Source: Nepenthes gracilis (taxonomy: Eukaryota > Streptophyta > Magnoliopsida > Caryophyllales > Nepenthaceae). From it: 64,000 bases of DNA. A program made the translations under genes and the position numbers. The notes under the pieces are model-generated. The model ran no database searches. It was not told where the DNA came from and was given only the letters and a program-made list of their open reading frames with translations. The first letter of the stretch is position 1; every line of letters starts with the position of its first letter. Positions 60,168 through 64,000 of this stretch are shown here, piece by piece. Where the stretch lies: the NCBI GenBank assembly GCA_033239525.1, contig BSYO01000033.1:8919501-8983500 (forward strand), read 5' to 3'.

Positions 60168-61814
60168 ACATAACCCTTCTTTATTGATTCACTTGCACGT
60201 TGATTCTGTGAGAAATTTTTTGGATAATAAAACAAGGAACAAGCATTTTTATTAGTAACTATATAAAATAGTGTTACAAATCAATCACATTCTCATATCT
60301 ATAAAAATTAACCATAAAATTCAGTTAACATGTCTCTAACACATCAAATGTCCTCATTACAGAAAAGAACATCTCAGAGTGCTAGTGTCATGTCATGCCT
60401 ATATCTTGTGTTGGTGCCTATGCTTCTAATTGAACTAGATATGATATGTTAGACTTAAGGGAATGGCCTCATTGGGTGCAACGTGAGCTAAGCCTTCAAC
60501 TGACTGGATGCCGGTGATGGTGGAAGCACAAAATGGGGAGGCACCATGCTACATGAAATTAAAGTCAAAAGTTACCAAGTATGCTACTTGTTAAGATACA
60601 GCGCTGGTTTTTGCTTCCACACTTGAGTGAATTAGATACGTTATAAAGCAAATTGCCTTCACGAATGTTGGGACCACTATTGACAAAGGGCTTGGAGAGC
60701 CTGTGTGAAGGGGGTAGTGTGAATCATGGACAAGAGAAGCATACAGTGGTGGACTAGTATTTTTCTAGTGATGAATATGAGCAGAAGAACTCCATAAGAC
60801 AATGTTACACATAATGACCCTATCCAAGCCCCATGTGGGGCATGAGAATGTATCGATGAGATGCATGTCAGCTCAATAGTGAGCCAAATGCCATGAAACA
60901 ATTGGTATGCAACTATGTACCTAACTAAGAGGTAAGGGCGCCTCAAAATTAATGAGACTGACTTGGGATCTATTAAAAGGGATTTGACTTGCTAGCATTT
61001 GGTTAAATATTGGAGATCAGACTATTGGATCCTTAAGTTGTGAAAGGCAACCTTGCTTGGAGAAGTATCGGCACTACACCTATTGTTTTCCATTGAAACA
61101 AAATCAGGCAGTGAAAATTATCAAAGCTGAGTTGATAGAGATTTCAATGCTTCACTTGGTTGTTAGAGGATGATATTAGCAACAACTGACAAAGTTGAGT
61201 CTTAGCTGATCATAATCGGCCTTGGGGAAGCTTCTGTGGAAACAGAATGCTACATGTCAGCTCTGATCCTTTTTGTGCCTTGTGATAGACATTAGGTACA
61301 AAAAGAGAGACACCATTTGCTGCTCAAACCGCAGCAGAAAATGCTATTCGTACAGTCGTTGATCAAGGTATGCAAAGAACTCAATAGATGGCCAAGTTAA
61401 GTTTCACATTAGTTATATTGAGATTTGTTTGGAGACACTTCAGAACCGACCAATCGACATTAGAACTCGATTGATGGCTAAGATGGGTTTGACAATGGGT
61501 ATATTGAAATTTATTCAGGGACACTTCAGAAATGGAGTTGTATTTTGAGACAATATCTGCTTACAATACATTAGTGGATCTAAGGGTCAATTGACTAGAT
61601 GTGTTGAGTGGTGTTCATGTCAGCCTGCTTAATAGAAACTTTGGGTAGAAGAGCCACATTCAACAATGATATTCAACTTTGTCAAGATTAATATACTTTA
61701 AGGATTGCTAAAATTGCAGAGTTGACAATAGATCAATGGTGGCGTGAAAAGGTACAGAAGAGTGCAATTCTACACTAATACAGCTTCATCATATAGGATA
61801 CAATGGGAGTGTTG
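60168..61814. other. Unclassified, repeat-like, no gene recognised
   Basis: No frame longer than 89 codons and none with a known motif. Two related units lie at 61378-61445 and 61463-61530 (both with gatggc(c/t)aag, tatattga and gacacttcagaa). It may be the 3' interior of the element whose LTR-like region follows: a purine-containing aatgggagtg directly precedes it. Confidence 0.4.
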
Positions 61815-62206
61815 TGTCATGATAAACACTGATTTTTATATTTTTATCCCTACTTTTTTACTTTTATTTTCTAGTAATTTTATTTAAATTACATAATCAA
61901 ATTATATATCTTAATTATGCAGGTTTTATTTCTCAATGAAAAATTTTTGGAATAAAAGTAAGTAAATGGACTATATGGAATCATTATTTTGTCAACCCAC
62001 TCAGCCAATTGAAGAAACACAAAAAAGAAGAGCAAAGTCGAATTTTTTTTGAATTGTTGAAATATATATTTTTTAAAATGTAATATATATATATATATTG
62101 AAAAAACAAAGAAAAAAAAAGAAAATGCGAAAAGAGAGAGAGAGAGAGACACAAGAGAGAGAGACAGAGAAAATCGGTGGAAGTCTCCCACCGCCTCCCT
62201 CTCCTC

Positions 62207-62214
62207 TATAAATA
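62207..62214 (+). promoter_or_regulatory. TATA box inside a near-palindrome
   Basis: tataaata at 62207-62214 is centred in cctctataaatagagg (62203-62218), a 16-bp near-palindrome. It is followed by about 250 nt of purine-rich, ATG-poor sequence like an LTR or host leader. It is the best plant TATA match in the window, and because of the palindrome it could in principle position transcription either way. Confidence 0.6.
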
Positions 62215-62680
62215 GAGGATAGTGAGGCATTAAGGAGGAAGAGCAATCTGCCAAAAGGCAGAGGGAGAAAGGGGAGAAAAGGAGAGGGGGGAAAGAAAAG
62301 AGAGAGAGGGAGAAGAAGTGCAGGCAGGAAGGGAGAAGAAGAAAAGACGAAGATAAGATAGGAGAAAGACAGAGAGAGAGAGAGAGAGCAGCGGCGCGAA
62401 GCAAGGGGAAAGGAGAAGAAGAAAAATAGAGAAAGAGAGCGCGCAGGTAGACGAAGCGGAGGAGAGAGGAAAAACAAAGAGGGGGAAAGTTTGGTGAATG
62501 TTTAGGATGCTAGTTTTTGCCCCAAAAATTTAGTATTTTGATATAGTAGGTTCTGCTCAAATCTGTTATTTTGTATATTAAAATCACAACTTAATATGAA
62601 ATTTATTCCCAGATCAATTTAGCTCTACCAATTTAATATTGTACGTCTCTTACTCTCATTTATTTTCTGTGTTTTTAGTT

Positions 62681-62955
62681 CTAAGCCTTGAATGGCTGAG
62701 TCACCACCGTTTTTATAATTTTATATTTCTGTCATTTAATTCTCGCATTTTATTTACTATCTTTTTTTTTTTATTCTGAACCTTGGATGACTAAGCCACC
62801 ACCGCTCTTTTAATTTTAAATTTTTGTCATTTAATTCTGACACTTTATTTACTATCTTTTTATTTTCTAAGCCTTAGACAGTTGAGCCACCTGCTCTATT
62901 AATTTTATATTTATATACTTTAATTTTTTATACTTTAATTTTTGTCCTGTCAGAG
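62681..62955 (+). repeat. Three-copy leader repeat, period about 91-95 bp
   Basis: Units start at 62681, 62776 and 62867. Each begins ct(a/g)a(a/g)cctt(g/a)ga and contains a gag/aag-ccacc block, then an AT-rich tttgtcatttaattct and tttatttactatctttt stretch. The third unit is partial. Confidence 0.8.
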
Positions 62956-63317
62956 AGCATAACCGCCACAAGCATTTTAATTTTCAACAATTTAAAATTT
63001 CCTTATTTAATATTTTGTATCGTTTAGTTAATTCCATGGCTGTACCAAAACTGTTACGGTCACCTTGATTATCACCAATTTAATATTTTAATTTTCTATC
63101 AATATTTTTGAAATATAAAATAGTTACGAAATTAGTTTCGTGTAGAAAATTAATTTCCTGTGAGTACAATACTCGACCTACCCGAAAAACTACACCAAAC
63201 CCTCATGCAATTGTGAGGTTAAAAAAGAATCATACCTATTGAGGTTCGGTCATGTCACGAGGAGTAATATTCTGCCATTTTTGTCAACAAACTTATGGTA
63301 GCAATAGATGGTGAAAC

Positions 63318-63690
63318 ATTACACTTCATGTGAAGTTTTGTTCTAGATGAATTCATAATTGCAACATGTCAGTCAAGTGGGTTGGGTGGTTATGAAAGCC
63401 ATGCCATCAGAGGATAATCATGTCAAGGTTGCCCACTGGCAAGTAGCATCAACAGATGCACCAAGTGGGTCAAGATGGGTAGAGAGGCACTTGAGTTCCC
63501 TAAAGAAGCCTTCATAAAGTATCATCAGATGGGATGCTAGGTGGGACTTCACGTGAAGTCCTGTCCTTGTTGAATCGCAATTCAGCAAGGCAGCTATGTG
63601 GGTTAAATAGTAATGAAAACCATGTCATCAGATATTGGTGTCAATGTTGCCACTAGGCTAATGGCATCAACAGATGCAATTATCCTGTGG
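63318..63690 (+). repeat. Imperfect direct repeat, about 225 bp period
   Basis: Unit 1 from about 63324 (acttcatgtgaagttttgtt) and unit 2 from about 63547 (acttcacgtgaagtcctgtc) share attg/gaatt(c)...gtgggtt, atgaaa(g/a)ccatg(c/t)catcaga and gcatcaacagatgca in order. Both contain a near-palindromic cttca(t/c)gtgaag. No protein is encoded. The remaining DNA to 64000 shows nothing recognisable. Confidence 0.65.
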
Positions 63691-64000
63691 CATATTGTGT
63701 GGGATCCTTCTTGTGGGAAATTCATTCTTGCAAAAGTTTTGCCTTGAGGCCTGGACATAACATTCATCAAGATGGTGGACTGGTAATCCATGAGTTCACA
63801 AGACTGCTGTCGGGCCAAGAGAGCCATGAGCTGTTTAGTAACTGAAAGCAAAAGCAGGTTATACAATAAATGGGAGAGTCCACTACCATTGTTATGGGCT
63901 AAACATTGCCAAGAGGAAAGCCGCTAATATTACACAGCGACATTATCACATTGTGGATGCATCCAAAGGAAGGCATCAATGACTGTGAGGAGAAGTAAGT

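Larger units (their letters stand above)
61815..63257 (+). repeat. LTR-like region with strong promoter and repeated leader
   Basis: It starts tgtcatgataaac after aatgggagtgttg and could end catgtca at 63257, TG...CA termini. Inside are a purine-rich tract (62095-62160 and 62235-62480), a TATA box, a three-copy leader repeat, and near the end cctgtgagtacaatactcgacc, which recalls the ctgtggatacgac-type end of plant gypsy LTRs. No second copy or TSD was found in the window. The long minus-strand frames at 61889-62477 are the complement of the purine tract. Confidence 0.4.

Noticed and set aside
61889..62477. 171- and 134-codon minus-strand ORFs with apparent hydrophobic segments
   Set aside because: They are the complement of the GA-rich leader. 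The Leu/Ser/Phe runs imitate membrane segments.
1..64000. CRISPR array, operon or bacterial island
   Set aside because: No regularly spaced palindromic repeats with unique spacers and no dense coding. All repeats are explained by plant transposons or short tandem duplications.

Overview
This is a repeat-dense stretch of plant nuclear DNA. The evidence is several degenerate Ty3/gypsy elements of plant type (Tat-like and chromovirus/Tekay-like), Copia-style LTRs with initiator-tRNA-Met primer sites, poly(A)-tailed LINE-like retroposons, a hAT relic, and the 3' end of a plant importin-alpha gene with GT-AG introns. I cannot name the species. The repeat load and a possible intron of more than 19 kb suggest a seed plant with a large genome. 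No rRNA, tRNA, CRISPR or prokaryotic gene was seen.

Layout. 1-6 kb: old LTR-like DNA cut by two copies (A, B) of a non-coding LINE-like retroposon. 6.1-11.3 kb: a decayed Tat-like gypsy polyprotein whose reverse transcriptase is split by a third copy (C, 8001-10207) with a perfect 17-bp target duplication. 11.3-14.6 kb: LTR-like fragments. 14.6-17.9 kb: a minus-strand non-autonomous element with two ~1.4-kb LTRs around a 463-bp interior. 19.65-41.83 kb: a Tat-like gypsy element (TSD aaaat). A 5.4-kb chromovirus derivative sits in its 5' LTR (TSD gggag) and a 3.5-kb solo LTR sits between its RNase H and integrase (TSD ttgag). Without these inserts it is about 13.2 kb. Between integrase and 3' LTR, three antisense TATA-plus-ATG units face against gag-pol.

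44.0-44.9 kb: last three coding exons of importin alpha on the minus strand, the only convincing host gene. 45.4-50.6 kb: a hAT transposase relic with a duplicated BED-finger segment, apparently interrupted by an LTR fragment related to one near 5 kb. 52.3-60.2 kb: a second chromovirus (Tekay-like) with both LTRs and a heavily mutated polyprotein. 61.8-63.3 kb: another LTR-like region with a strong TATA box and a triple repeat in its leader.

All transposon coding regions carry stops and frameshifts. Nothing here looks mobile on its own, but TSDs and split reading frames give a clear order of insertions. The candidates for something undescribed are the non-coding retroposon family, the antisense units in the Tat-like element, and the short-interior LTR element with two primer-site motifs in a palindrome.
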